The notes: generated by a model not told the origin, from the sequence alone. Positions 29,961-45,600 are shown, counted from the stretch's first letter. The stretch: 64,000 nucleotides of DNA from Tomocerus qinae (GCA_020055645.1 CM034547.1:27714513-27778512); one strand, 5' to 3'. Program-made: numbers and translations.

Positions 29961-29974
29961 TTGCAGGTAAGCAT
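29961..29974 (+). promoter_or_regulatory. candidate ratchet (zero-length exon) splice junction
   Basis: TTTTGCAG is followed at once by GTAAGC, that is, a 3' splice site abutting a 5' splice site. Such juxtaposed sites mark recursive splicing in very long insect introns. The tract upstream (TTATTAATTTTG) is only moderately pyrimidine-rich. A motif of this length is expected once or twice by chance in a window this size. Confidence 0.2.
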
Positions 29975-32900
29975 ATTTACTAATACACTATTTCTTCTAT
30001 CTGGAGTATTCAGTCCTTTATACTTTCACTTTTTATGAGATTTATTTATATACGATAGGAAATTTATATAAACCACTACTGTATTTTTCTTCAGCCTTGA
30101 CTGACAGGAATATTATGAAGTGAAAGTGGTATTTGGTTGTGCAAAGCAATTTTCCTGTAATTTTTCATGATTGAAAGGTAAATCGGGTAAGGCAAGTGTT
30201 AATAACATTGCCCTATATAGAAACTGTCATTTTCATAACACATTTAGATGCTTTTATGTCGATTTGTTTACAAATGTGAAGTTCCATTTGAAAGTCAGGT
30301 GTCTCATTAATTTTAAATTAGTATTGCTAACGATCCTTAACAGCGACTACTGTTTAATTTGTACTTTCCTCCGTGTTCACTTTCTCTTGTGTTGTTCATG
30401 TCAAATTACTAGTAAAATTGAGTGAGACTCCCGTAAGTATAGTTTGTCTAACCAATCCAAATAAATTAGAGGGGAAACTTGGGTAAATATGAAAATCTGT
30501 CAAAAGTATCATGAAATCTTTTCATCAGTCAGGTTGGGCCAAGACTTTTGCCTCCTCTCACACACACTGAACAAATTAAAGTTTCAGTTGGCAGATCTAC
30601 AAATGTGTAAAGTGTGCGATGCACGTTAAGACTGGAAGTTGTGAAGAAGAAACGGCCTTTGCCATGCTTTGCTTCAATGTTGTGAATACATAGATTACAA
30701 GACATGTGGTGTAAGGTAAGGTAGTTCCATAGTTAGCGTGAGCAAGCAAGGGGGCAAAACAAGGAGAGAGCTTGACAGGTGATTCATTTCTGCAGACGGA
30801 AGCCCTCTTATTATGCTTTCTCTCCTTCAAATATTTCATGCTGTCAAGTAGAAGCTCAAAACTACACCGGGGCATAGTATTCCTTCAACCTTTCTCCATC
30901 CCACATTCCCCCACATACTACCAAACATTTTATTCTTTCTCCCTAGTACAATTTACCCTCTGTTGTATTTTTCCAATGTTGGTTTGTCTTTCCTTAACAT
31001 TTTCGAGACTCTGAAGTGGAAAGCTACTTGAGTATACAAGACCAAATCAAGTACTAGTAATTAAAATAAAAACGTGCAATTTATTTCCTTCTTTGTACTA
31101 TTAATTCACTCTAACAAGCTTATTACGAATACTGCTACATTATACTTTCTCTTGAAGTTATATCCTTTTCGGACTTTTATTACTTTTAAATACCCACTAT
31201 GAAAACCTAATGGGCTTTTTCAGTAATTAGATAAACAAAGAACTAATTCTATGCATCTGGCGATAATAATAATACTTCATACACTCCTGAATGCCAGTAG
31301 TAATTTAAGATTAGATTTCAGACAGTATTTAATTGCATTTTGTTTTTACTGCATGTAAGTATACTTAAATAGTATACCTAGACCTTCCAAGCAAAAATGC
31401 TACCTTTCTCTGTCCTTATGCTTGACTACATAATGAAATTCTTATTACATGTCCCCAACATACTTCAAAATTTCGTTAGTGAATTCCGGTGAAAGTGAAT
31501 GAATATGAATGCTTCAGAGTGAGTTAAAAGGATTGACTTAAAAAAGAGTGCTATATCTATCTTTTCCAGCAGCATATAATCCGATTTTACGCATGATTGT
31601 TTTCCTAATGCATTTTAGTCATTTTTGGGTTACTACACTATATTATTAACACAAAACGAAATTTTCCGTAGGACATTAACGCACATCATGTAGCATAACA
31701 TCAACGTTAAACGTGGTAAGTAATTGCAGTGGAAGTAATAATGAATAATAATGTGATTTGCTTTTCAAATGCTCAAAATATCACAAGATACTAAGGATTC
31801 TTAAGTTTAATGTATTAGGTAGAGTTGCAATTAGCTAATTAGTAAGACAGTCTACAGTCTAAAAGTAAAGTACCTTTAATTAGGTAATTGGGAGTTGGTA
31901 TTTCTTGGGGCTACATTAGTTGAGGAAGTAAGTTCATCAAATCTTGGAAAATGATTCTATTAGGTAATAAAATAAATGAAGGAGTTGGAGGATATGTTGA
32001 AACTTCTTAAAATGCAAGTTTAAAATGTTAATATAGTTGAAAAAATACGGGAAGTGAAAGCCAAGAGGCAAAATGAAATTGACTGCGTTATTTGCTGTGC
32101 TTTCTGGAAACATCTGGTTGGTTTTTCTTATTTTAGAATATAGAAGGTAGACATAAGTTGTTGGTTGAATGAAGAATAGGAAGGGAAGGAATGGATATCA
32201 GGAATAGTGAACTATTACGGTACAAAGTGGCACTCTCCAAGAGCCATTTTATTTCCTGTACCAATCAAATCCACAAATGGTTCTCATCTCATCTTCTTGT
32301 CTGGTCGTTCCCTAGAGCTCTCCTTCCTCTTCTGTCCCTTCTACCTCTTTCTCGGTGTTTATACCTTTGCCAGAAGGAGAAGATTCCCATTAGATTGGAG
32401 ACGAACCTCTTTTTGATATTCTCATCCTTATCCCTACGCTATGCAAACGACAGGCCAAGTTGGGTTGTTGCGACGGAACATTTTACATATTACGGAAGGG
32501 GAAAGTAGGGAATCTTCAAGTGAAATACATTACCCGGGTCTACATAAATAGGAGCTAAGTTATCTACTGGTATGGGGGAAGTAAGGGAGAGTAAGTATAG
32601 TCCCAGTTTGTCAGCAACTGGTATTATTTATTAATCCTAGATTGACATAAGATGAGATGAGATTTTCTGCCTTAAGAGTAAAGAGGGAAGAGGAAAAATG
32701 AAGCAATGTCAACTGAAGCAAGTAAAAACAGGATTGATGCAATATAAAGCACACGTTTATGCAGAATTGTTTAACTTGAGAAAACGTAGGTTATTTGAAT
32801 AGTACGTGCAGTAGGTAACTGTATTAGTATGGCAAAGTAGATGCGACACAAGAGCTCCATTAGAAATAAGCCGGATTTAATAATTCCCATTAGCATGATG

Positions 32901-33574
32901 GGGAAAGTTGAATAAGCCTTTAATTATGGGGGATGATAATAGTGACGATAAAGAGAGGTTGCTATATTCACCAAGGGACAGAAAGGTGTCCATCTACATC
33001 TAATTTACTAGTACACTTTGCTTTTCAGGTACATGCAGTATTTACTATAAAGCGGAGAGAAAATAATATTTAATTCTACAAGTAGTTGACTTGGACTGTT
33101 CTTGCATGACCTATATAAATTAAGGCAGGAAATAAATTTAGCTAGCTGCTCATTTAACTTTTACTGAAACTTTCTAACTAAAACTAGATAGCTCTTCAGA
33201 GTCAGTCTATTATAATCATACTAATTGTGCTATACATTTAAGTTGTACCTACTATTAGTATTATAGTATTGTGTATGCCTAAATAATCTGTATATCTGAA
33301 GAAAGCTACGCATTTAAATGAGAAATATATTAGAGACTATCTACAGTAGGCATTTAGTTGCAAGTTGCACAACTGTGAAAAGCAAAAGGGCCTTTAACTC
33401 TATCTGCACTTATAAGCTCTTAGTGCAAGTTTTAGTTTTGAGTTGAGACTGGAGATTAGCCGATGAGCGATAAGTGGAAGAGCAGCTGACGACACTTTCC
33501 ATTTGCATGCCAGTCTCACATTTGAAAATCTCACGGGACACACGGAAAGGATATAATGGTACAATATTATAATA

Positions 33575-33617
33575 CCCGGCCCGGTTTGGCTTCCCTCCTC
33601 TCAATGTCCGGGCCTGG
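33575..33617. repeat. GC-rich hairpin
   Basis: CCCGGCCCGG (33575-33584) pairs with CCGGGCCTGG (33608-33617) with one mismatch, around a 23-base pyrimidine-rich loop. It stands out in the surrounding AT-rich DNA. There is no poly-T tail or gene end to suggest termination, and no partner copy was noticed. Confidence 0.5.
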
Positions 33618-36600
33618 CTGCCCTAACGGACTAATGGATAATATCTTTCTTCCACTATACCCGTATATTTAATGTGAAAACCTTCATTTCACTAATGCTT
33701 CACTGCTCCACATCTTAAGAGATTCCATTCATGTTGAAAATGGGCTATATTTTGTAGAGGGACAGGGACTGATGAGTCTTCCTTGCACAAAAGATAGCAC
33801 AATATGTGGACAAATAATTGTCTAACAAATCTCACTCTATAAAAACACCAATTGAGACTTTCCTATTATTGATATTTCCCAGCTGCTGATGAGTTGAAGT
33901 GTTGAAGTTGAAAATGATGACATTAGAACGCAGTGGCGCGATGCAATCATCAATTTCTTAATGCAGTTTCATTAATAAAGAGATATTGTAATCTAGAAAG
34001 AGGCATTACTTCTACCACAGGATTTTCCAAGTTGACCTGCTTTCACTTTACAAAGGAAAAGGGCATCCAGGCGGTAGTCAAAGGGAAAATTAAGTTTCTC
34101 TTCACAGAAGACGCTGATGCTTGCCTCAGTTTACTTTAGTTTAGCCTTCGTAGTTTTTCGGTGTAAATAAACCCTTTGAGTTTTAGTACACACAAGCTAA
34201 ACAACGGGTGAAAGAAACGAGAAGCCAGTGTTGTTAGGATGCGTTATTATATAGTGAAGGCGTTACTTGATTCCATTTATAATCGTGGCTGTAAAGTACA
34301 AAGTGCAATCTCATCTTGCTCTGAGCACAATCTGGAAGAAAAAATAAAATTGATAGGGTAATATACTTATAATACTTAATGCAAATATACATAGCAAAAG
34401 TTCACGGAGTTACTGAAGGGAAAAAGTACGTTTCTTCAGTTAGTATCTAAATATTATTACTTGTATAAAACTTTCTCTCTCTCAGCATACCTTCAACAGA
34501 ATGAAATTTCTATTTTCTATTTCTGTTATACAACAAGACAGAGAAAGTCGTGTAGAATAGCAATTTATTTTATGAATATTTCTGTTTGCAAGAAGGCTAT
34601 GAATGATACGTACCTACTAGATATATACATCTAATCATAACTAGTTTACATATACCATGCCTACAAGCAATAGGCTACTAGAACAAACAAATAGTCTGAA
34701 GTAAATGCCGTGCTAAGGCAGGACATGGATAATAGGGCCTGTGGTTTGAAATTCTGCATTCAAATGTAACAGACCTATATTTCGTCTGTCGGCTCGCCTT
34801 GGAAGTTCTCCGTTGAATTTTATGTGGTGGGTCTGATGAGCCCTTGAGTCGCACCAATTCAACTCATCTATTCTTATAATTCCTTCCCTTTGTGATGTGG
34901 TATTTTGGATATATACATGTAAATAGATTGCAAGAGAGCTAGAGGTACTTATTACTTTCTCCTTTCCCTTTGGTTTCGTCTCCTCGTTTGCTTTGCTTTA
35001 GCACAATCTCATCTCATCATCCCGCATTCATTGTAACGCTTCCTTTTCATTGCATTCATACAACTCTACTATCTCTATTACTTCCACCATACTTTCAATA
35101 CTATTCTGATAGACTATAATATATAGACTATAATTATACACACATATCCCTATAAATTTATCTAAACTGCTTAGGCAGTACTTCCGACCCTCTGAAATGT
35201 TTTCTACCAGATATAGAAAGCAAAGACTAATCCACTTCCAAGAAAGTAATCCAATTTACAAGAAAATGACAGAAAAATATTGATGCTTTGTAGCTTTCTC
35301 TCCACGTTGTGTGGGATCAACAAAAGCATACTAGTAAATCATAATGATAGTCATTCAACACATTACAAAATCTTTCGCTGATTTTCCTTTTTTTATTAGT
35401 ATCTATAAATTTCGCTCCCGAGACCTTGACTTGTATTCCTCGACCTGATTGGATTGGAAAGGGTGTGATTGTAGAAATTGTAGAAACTAATTCAATGTGT
35501 CACTATTAGATGTGCTTACTGCACATCAGAAATGGACTCGTACGGCTTTTAGCAAAACTCTCCCATTTCTATATTCTCTTCGATTACCAAAGTGGTCCTC
35601 CGACTTCCTTCCACACACTAATCAGACAGAGACCAATAAATTCTTATGTCACTTATTTCATTTCGCTGCACTACTGTCCAGAGAAAAAAGTCAAATATAC
35701 TCGCATCAATTTTTTCTGTCCTACCATACCGACAACTAACTTTTACTGACATTCAAACAACATTGAAGCTATGGAATGAACTGCAGAAACTAATACCAAT
35801 GTCCAATGGTTAAAAATATTATTTTTACTTAGATTATCAAATGGAAATTCAATTTTCACCAAGTGGTGTATGATCTGTTTCATTGCTAAATATGGCAACA
35901 ACGAACACTATTTAATGAATCCAATTAAGTCAGTACATAAGTAAAGCCATTTATTTTCTGCATTTATGCATTTGCAAGAGGGAGAACGGAAAGGCTAAGA
36001 TAATAATATTGTGACATCTGTACACATAAACATGTTCATTGTTTCGTAAACGCGGACTTACATAAAGGGCCACACATAAATAAATTTTTTCTGCAGACAC
36101 AGAAATATTTAGTTTCACCATCCACATGTACCTATTACGATCTAGGGCAGCAAAAGATATGTTACAGTTTGTATTGAAACTATCAGTTTGTCCTAAAACA
36201 CACCCACGCGTATTTTCACTTAAAAGCCCTAATCCGTCTAAAGCATTTTATAGTTTCCCCTAGCATTACTAACCTGGATATCTCATTGGATAAATTGGTA
36301 CACGTCTAGATAGACTATCTGTTGTAATTAAATCCAGGCGATTGTGCAAAATCAACTACCACACCAACTTGGGAGACGAAATTAATCTTGATGTTTGTAT
36401 TGACAATAGTGTCATGGCTTGTGGTTAGTAAATCAATTTGACACTCTCAAACCAAAGATGTTTGAAGAAAGTCGGGGATTTCAAACACACTAGTATGTTT
36501 TAAAACAAACCGAGTAGCAATAGAAAAAGATATAATATAGTAAAGAGAAAAGTGTTGATCTTTCGGCCTCGAGACTTCAGAGGCATTTGACATGACTTAT

Positions 36601-39600
36601 GATTTGATTGCTCCTATAGGACTGGGTGCAAGTTACAAGAAGATCTGTATATATTATTATGTAAGTATTCTGCCGGTGGTAGGAGAGCAGAACTGTTTTG
36701 TCACTACATTTGAACTAATTGTTAGTATAGTAAGTATCTGTATCTCCGGCCGTCTCCGTATGTATCTATCATCTTATCTTTCTATGCATTCGTGCTGAGT
36801 GGAAACGACGACTGTCATTTCTCATTAGACAAGTTCCAAAGGGCAGAACAAATCTCTATCTGGTGTAATTTATAGGGAGACGATACAGTGGAGAACTCGA
36901 ACTGGAGCATTTCTATCTCTGACTCTGTCTGCTCGGCCTATTCTGAATTGGGCTGAACTAAACTTAACAAAGAACAAAAGCCATGAGAGTAAAAGTAAAA
37001 GGCAAAAGATGAGTCGAGTGCACTGGCACTAATTGCTCACGCTCACGAACTCGCTTAAATGACGCTCATACAGATTATATGGAGGAGCAGGAGAGAGAGG
37101 AAGCGTGCTGGAACCTCCTATGTATATATATCCACAAAAAAGTACACACAGACTTCTCTAATATTATTTCAGATTTTCTTGCTCTGCTTCCCGAGTCATG
37201 CCATGCCAAACTAAGCTACACCATTCCATGACAAGGAAACTTTACTTCCCTTTTTATCGGGAGTTTATGCGATACACATCACAATTTACTTCTATTCTAT
37301 CCACTTTGTTTCTTCAACAGAAATAGTATTTTTAGAGCACCGATATACTAATGTGCAATACTTTAACATGGCCAAAACTATTACCATGTATTTCCAGTTC
37401 CACGTTCACAATACACCGCTTCAAAGTTATCTCTCAACTAAAAGACTCTCCATATCTTTCTATACCTTCCTTGCTATGACCAACCATTAAAACTTCCTAT
37501 ATATATATATCTCGAACATACACGGGGACATATTATACTGTAATTACTATCATGTACCCAAATTCCGTCCTTTCCTTTCACCAATGTATTTCAGTAATAA
37601 TGGTAAATATTCCTACTTCGACTGCCATGTAAATGTGTGGTTACGCACATACTGCATGTACATATATATTCTCAAATACAAAGGTATGCGTGTGCTCAAA
37701 TCGCCTTAAACAGATGCATATCTACATCCTACTTGTTTTAAAAATTCTAAACAAGTAGACACTCTCCGACAAGATGCCGTAAACCCTCTAATAAGAGCAT
37801 ATATTTCTTAAATAATTTTATTTTACTTTACCATTACCATTCACTACTTGCCAACCGTAGTTAAAAATCGTACTTCCTTCTACAATATCAACTATATTCA
37901 TTTTGTAGGTCCAAGTAAAAATCTAATTCCATTAATTCTAACTGAAACATTTAAAAACTTGATTGGAGCTGTTTCATAAAATATCACAATACGAGACTGG
38001 ATAAATGTCTAAGGGTCGTAATATGAACCTCGTCTTAAATGCTGAGAGCTCCTCAAGACGTCCAAAATACGTGGAAATCGGCGTCTTGATGGCTTCTTAT
38101 GAACATAGAAGACTGTCATAATACGGCCGTAAATACGGTAAAGTGTGCTTACCTAAGAGAATTTGGCTGATGTATTTTGTAAATACTTGTCTGTCTTTTC
38201 TGAAAAAAATTACATAATATTACTTGTCGCGTTCAAGGTCAATTCCACCCGTAGCTTAAGGTGGTAGTGGTATCCGGATAACTTGTATAAATTATATCGT
38301 ATATGAGGGTAGTGACGTTTAGTATATCCTGATCTTAAACACACTAAAGCCACATAGGGCCTGAGCTTATCAATATTTATTCTTTGGTTCTGTACAGTGA
38401 TGGTTACGAATGGATTCAGCTTACACAATCATATTTACAGCATTTACGGTATCCTTAATGGTTATCTTTATGCATAGCATGTCGGTTAAAATTGTGTGGA
38501 TAATAATAATGTGATATTAGTATTTAGGGCAAGGTACTATAAGGAATGTTATATAGATATATGTAGGATGTTGTAAGTGTGTTTTAAGTGCACTGTAATG
38601 TACAATAAAATCTTGTGTTATTCTCCAGTGAACAGAAGTGGCTACTGACAGAGGGAATGTACAAAGCTAGCTTTTGTGTTACTCAAGGCATAACAATCCC
38701 ATTGAAATGTTCATCTGACTGAATGAAAAAGAACCTTAAAATGATTTGGGGAGTAGTGGTAGCACAAATAGAAGGTAGCATCCAAGAGAAGTGTGTTCAG
38801 CTTAGTAAATATAAAGAGGAATTAGGTATATTTCACAGAAAGAGTGTTAGCACCTTAGAATTGCCAGTACTAAAGCAGGTTCATAAATACAACGTGGCTT
38901 GGCAATTCGCACAGAGAGCACATCGCATTCTATTTAAGTCGTACGTGTAGTAGGGACCCAAAGTACCATTGGCATTGTACATGTATTCAATATCAGTGGC
39001 AATAAAAAGAGCTTTAAGTCAAGACAAGAGATGGATTCGAATTGAAGTACCAAAGACAAAATTATATACAATGTATCTCTAAGTATGCGATTATATAAGA
39101 AAGTGATAGGTACGTATACCTTTTAGGTACTTGTACAAAAGATCTGTGCATATCAGTAGAAATGTAGGAAATGTTCAGATGTGCGTTCTAGGAAGAGTAA
39201 TAAATACGTAGTAACTGTGAAACATTGCTAGCATTAAATCCACGTATCTAAAGTGTAATAATGTCGAATAGAAGCATAGATATATATTCTATACCTACTT
39301 TTACTGTTGGACAGAGAAATTGTAGTACAAAGAGGTAGCAGCTATGAAATGTAGGTAGGTAATATGTTGTAGTGAAGGAAAGATACGTGAAGGAATGTTT
39401 TCTTTTGTGGATATAATAATATTAAGACAATCTATCTATATGAGAGATGTAAGTAGAGAGCAAGGCAGAGAGAGAGAGAGAGCAGAAGGGAGCCCAATTA
39501 TGCAGATATTGTGTGCGTTTAGTGGAAACAAACGCTAGACATAAATCAAATGTACACATAAGGCTCGCCTGCTAAACACATTTGGGCATCTAACATTTGC

Positions 39601-42600
39601 TTCCTAGCCTCTTTGTGAATTTTCCTTCCTGCTAAGAAGCCGTAAGTAATAAAAAGAGCACATTTAATTTTTGTGCTTGAGCCGGCCCGCAAAAAGCGGC
39701 CCATTAACTCCGAAACCCTTCTTGGCTTCCACTCCTCCGTTTTCTCTGTCTCAGTCCTAGTCCTCAATTGAGTTGAGAGAAACAGAATGATACTTTTCAA
39801 CATTCCTCAAAGACAGACGAGAGGAGTAGCACAAAGAAAACTAATACATAAGTAAGAGAAATGCATTCCAAATACTAGTGCGGTCATTGTCAGATTTAAC
39901 GATACACTTATACAGTACTATTGCAATGCAAATTATTCTTACGCAAAGTAATGGAATGGAATGTCTTACTTATGATTTCCAAATGTTAGCTTAAGAAATG
40001 AATGAGAGATAAGTGTTCCTCTTAATTTGGAGAAATATGTTTGCCAGTGTAATATGCAAATACCCTAATATGCATAATGAAAACAAAATTGTCAACAGTC
40101 TAAGTATAAATTGTCAAAATAAGCTCTACTTTGAGTTGAATAAACTATTTAAGTTCCGATCTAAATAATTGTAATTGATGGGATAAAAACCCTCAATTAA
40201 TCTGGACGTTATTGTCATTTAAAAAACTCACGGCCTGTTCTTAATTTCTCTACAACTCAATTCGTTTTCCCAGAAGGGAGGACAAAAGCCTATGATTTTC
40301 GTCGCCTTAAAACATAAAACCAAGTGTCTTTTGTCACGCATGGGCTCCTATTACAAGGCAGCAGGCGAAGAAAAGATGCTCATCTGAATTTTCTCCGGTT
40401 CCTGACGATAATGGAATGAAAGAAGAATTGGAAGGAGGCTTAGCGGGTGCAGTAGTATGGTATGATCTCTTCAGAATCTGATTTCTTTCCATGTTTATGG
40501 TTGTTGGATAAAGCCCTTCATTATTCTTTGGAGTCCTCGTGCCACCCTGGTACAATGGGACAATCAACATCTGTTAATGAATTCACAAGACGGCTACCAT
40601 CCCATAATCTTCTTTTAAAAGATAAATTTAGAGTTTTAGTCATCACCATACATTCTATAAATCTCATTCTTCTTCAAGAGCCTCTTGTAATAAATACTTT
40701 CTCTCTTCCCATACACTCTGCAATTAACTATGCCTCTTAAACTTTTAAGTATCATAATACGACTTTTTCTCAAAGTTCAACTTAGAGTAATTAGCAGGAG
40801 CCATAGGGCGTATTGCTCTCAGGCCATTTTAAATGACTTACTTTTCCAACTGTGCCAAACCATCCCAGCCAAAATTCGATATTGCAATCTTGACTTGATT
40901 GTTGCAGGCAGAACGGGACCAAAAACGCTATTTACCAAGAACAGTGAGTGGTGGAATAAGCATTTAGGTATTTTGAGGCCAGAATCGCGTCACGTCGCGA
41001 CAAGACTGCAAGCAGCCCGGCTGCAGTCTTACTCTGTCACTTGGTTTACTTCTTCTGTACTTACTAAAGATGTATAGAGAACAAAAACTAAAAGTACCTA
41101 CTATATATTCTTATACAGCGATAAAGACTCGAATAAATATACAGATATAGTCACCTTATCAGCTATAGAAGAACAGTTGACGCTTTTGACTTTGCCAAGA
41201 ATTCTCTTGTAATGTAACTGAACAGAAGAAACACGGCATGGCACGAGGCACGACTCATCTGCGGAGACAGTCTTTCCATTCATCAGTATTCAATGAAGAA
41301 AGTTGTGAGATTCCAGATGGAGTTAATATGATTTCGAGGAGGCTACTATAAGTAGTACATGGACGACGACACGAACCCATTCTTTCTCTCCTCGGCTTCA
41401 CTCTCCCTGCTTATGCACCTTTTACTTTCAATGTTAGCTTAAAATCCAGCTAATACTTCCTACAACTACACTCTACCGTATTTTCTTTACTGGAGCCAAT
41501 TGGTTTGAATTAGAAGTTAGAATTAGAAATTGGCATGAATTAATCAAATGCACCTGTAATCATGGTGTCAATAATGAATAATACTACATAAGTATATATA
41601 ATATTTCATCCTCCTTATTAATCTATGCATGGGTAGTAGAACAGTAGAACGATTGCATCAGAGAAATGTTTTTCTACATTTATACCCATGACTGATTTTA
41701 AGGGTTTGAGTTTTTAAGACTCTATCCTTACTTTCAGACAAAATTGGCGCATATACATATTTATTAGGTGCAGTAGTTCGAAGGAAAGTGCATTGAATAT
41801 TAAATTGAATATTTTAGAGTTCTAAGTGAGTAAATACGTTAAAAATTTATTTTCTGTAAAGCATAGCTTTCACAATCAGTTAAGCGATATCTAACGGAAG
41901 TGTACAGTTTTGCATATCTGTGTATTTAGGAACAGACTTTAGAAAACAAATTTTGGTTCTTATTCCACTAACTGTAGTTGTACAGTATAAGGCTCTTTAA
42001 GTGAGTACTTCATAGTATCGAGTGTATTGACAAGCAGTTTGTTCATACGTAATAGTAGCTGCAAAGCTTTGGGTGTACAATTTGTACTATAGAGCACACA
42101 TGGTATGGAAAGATGACTTTTTGTTAAGAGATGCTGGTGATGCTTTCTCTGGTATTTGGCTGAGGTATAAGTATTTACTTTGGTGAAAGTATTTTGCGTT
42201 TAACTTGTTTTAATATTTGGTTCTATGGCAGATGGAAGTAAGGATGTAAGTGTATGTACTTATGCATAAGTACAGATGTGAGACACGTTTTGGTGCACGC
42301 TACCAGCAGAAGAAGGAAGGGTGTGGATTTACGGTGACTATGTATAGTGGTTTGGCTATGCAACTAACACCTACACTTGAATTTGTAGATGTAAGTCGAC
42401 TCGACTGAATTTCCTGTTCCTGCACTCGAGATTTGAATGTCTAAGTCTGTCTGCTCTGCTAACATCACAATCAGCTCCTCTGTCTTCGCCTCTGCTTACT
42501 TGGCCACTTTTCCAGCTTACACTTATCTGCAAGGGGTAAGGTATTTATGGAAAGTATTAATCGTACGTGTATGTCTACAGATTCTAATATGGCACGGGTT

Positions 42601-45600
42601 GTTCCTGTAATAGTATGGCACTTTAATATAATTCCAGGTTGTTTAAACTCCGTTGTGGTTTGGTATGAGGCGGATATTCATTTGGGATTTGGCATGGCCT
42701 CAACTTCTTGCCGTTTACTGGTAGTCGTCGTACTAATGGGCAACTTTTCATTGGGCCGCATGCTAATCAGCATCATTTCCTCAACTTATGTTATTATTAT
42801 TCAATTGAATGTGTGTTGGGGAGTCGGGAGCAGATGCTAAATTGTTTCGGTTCGATTCAATTTCACTCAAAGTGCATGGTTTTCGGTCCTTCTTGTCAAC
42901 TGGAGGCAAATCAACATATTAGGTTATAAGTGACTTTGAAAGCTGTAATTTTCTACATATTTATGGGAAGTAGCTACCTATATTTACGGTGTAACCGAAG
43001 CTGTTCCTTAACCCACACATGCAATCCTACTTTGCATAATAAGTTAGTGACTATAATATAAACGTTATAAACTTTCTTATAGTAGGGCAAGTAATATAGG
43101 TTGGGGTGGCTTAGCCAGTTTTCTCGGAGCCCCGCTGTTTCCATTTCGTTCCAGTTGACTAGACCATTTACCGGATTTCTATCGAAATAATTTGCCGCAT
43201 TAATTGCACCTTAATGTCCATTTGCTCCAACTAACACATACTTGGTAAATAAGCACAGATAGTTTAGTTGGCTAGCCTGATAGTGACTGAAGCCTAATCT
43301 ATGAGAAGGGGATGGCAATAGTAATAGATATAAAAGGGTACTTATTATCGCAGAAAATCCTCATCCCATTCACAATGAGAAATGTAGTCCAAAAGTGCCT
43401 TGCTTGCCTGCTAAACTTGGCGTGGTTCTATGAGTACATAATATCTAAGTAAGCTTTGCTTCTAGAAAAGTTATTCTACTGGAGAGCATATAAACTAACT
43501 AACTTAGCTGGAGATCTGATGTGTTCCTCCCGGGAGACTAATTTGTATGAGACGAAGCTACTTATCCATATTGTAGCAAACTAAAGCTAAACTTAACAGT
43601 AGCATTAAAGCAAACCTCTACGATGGCCAAAGTATCTTCCCTTGTCTTGTTATCCATTACTATTACCAATATAATTCTCACTGTAATCACTTGGCTACAT
43701 ATGCAACGTTTCTCGTCTAACGACCCATTCTAGGCACAAAACAGGTTTCCTCGGTTTCCCTTTACCCATTATTGGAGATTCCATAATAGATTATCTATTA
43801 TAAATTAGATCCTTTACCCTACTCCACATCAGCATCTTATATTATATTAAACAGATTCTTAAGCCCCACTCTTAGGATAATCTGCAATCGTATGCACTGC
43901 AACGGCTTCCACCAACGCCTAACCAAACATATATTATACAATCTTTCTCCTTTCTCCAGATGTTGCTATCTCCTTATCTACTTAAATACAGCTAGTACTG
44001 ATACCGTCATACAAATATCCACTCAGACAGACGACCTATCCAGTCCCATTCATATAGGCGATTTTATCCTAAAATCTTTTTTGTTAAAGCCATAATCAAA
44101 TGAAGAATTGGATTGCAAGAGATACTAATACTACTCGGAAGAAATATACTAAATGTTTTTTAAACTGAGACATTAATATTGATCGCTACTTACGTATATA
44201 CGATTGTTTAAATATGGTAGCAATATGCGTTTAATAATTGATAACCCATCTTGGTAGTCCCTTCTTAGTAGATATAGACATAGTATAACGTGGATTACGC
44301 ATCTAATGTATATTTTATCAATGTACAACAGAGCTATCAATTTAACGCTTCGTATGCTAAAATACACTAAGCTATATTGTGTATCACAATATGCTACTAA
44401 TTGTAATATTCTGAAAAGTATTTAGGTATATACTTTCTTAAGTAACCCTCCTCTTACTTCATCTATTCACTTCCTGCCCTTCGTAATACAAAGAAACACT
44501 TTATATCTACCAATTCGAAATTTTATCGCATGCATATAGGTACTTTCCTAGACGCAATTGCTAGACAGAACAGATTATATGAAAGGGCAATCACTCTGTC
44601 AGGTATATACATAACGCTTCACTGAATTTTTCTAGGCAGGGGTCAATTAACATTCAAAATCGATTCACTTACATGCCTCAATGGTGAATAAAATTCCCAT
44701 TTCAGTTCCAGTATTTGCATTATAATGTAGTAGAAAGACATAATAACAACGAAGGTACATTTTCTTTATTAAGTAAGGGTTATAGCACAATAATTATAGC
44801 TTTGGACTATTTAGCAATAGAAAAGTTAACGACAAGCACTAGATGTACTATTAGATATGCTACTGTGTAACTGGTATAGTTGTTTGATATACTAAGTATT
44901 TACTAGAGGGAGAAACTTGAAAAGTAAACTAACGTAGCATTAACTAACGAGCAACCAAGTGAAAGTCATTCGATTCAGGATACATATAATATAATGCAAA
45001 TGAGTTTTCGAAATAGAACAAAAGTCCAATTGTAGAGTGGAAGTGTATTTGGTCTTGAGCTACGCAGTTGGACGTGGGTAATGAGGTTTATGTTTTGGCT
45101 CGGTTGAATGGACAAATTGAATTGAAATACGTGCATAAAATAGTACATCAGAATTACTAGATAAGTAAATAAGGTATAAAGGAGAAAGAAAGTTGAGTAA
45201 AGCACCTGCCTAACCAATATTCATTTTGGTACATAAAACACTTTTAAAATAAGGTAGACTGCTCGGGCCCATGATTAAATAGGCGGAAGAACAAAATAAC
45301 AGTGGAAAGGAGGGTTATTACCTCCTTACATAATATTGGAAGGTTATGTATAATCGCAATGCTATGTATAAATAGACGAGGATATAGGATTGTGCGTTAT
45401 GTTATGGAATGGGCAATGTAATTCTGATTAAATGACTTGGGTCCGAAGTAAGAGGATTCTACCCAAATACTACTTCCTACTACCAAGGTAATGATTATGA
45501 ATGATGGGAACTCAGTTTGGAAAGTATGTACTTTCTCTCATGCAGAAATACTAGTAATGGGTAGTTTCGCTATTGTAACATTTATATAGGTAGGTATAGT

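Larger units (their letters stand above)
21086..33574. other. gene desert, part 1
   Basis: No conserved coding region, tRNA, rRNA or recognisable transposon is seen here. The longest frame, 28915-29301, is 128 codons, starts at a non-ATG triplet and is rich in Leu, Phe and Ile, as expected for chance frames in AT-rich DNA. Points of note are a 30-base imperfect palindrome (22793-22822), a CAG|GTAAGC junction (29961-29972), and six GTGAAAGT/ACTTTCAC octamers. Five of these fall at 29724-31496 or close by. Confidence 0.5.

Noticed and set aside
40730-41077. 115-codon frame in the desert
   Set aside because: It has no domain, splice context or codon signal, and overlapping frames are equally long.
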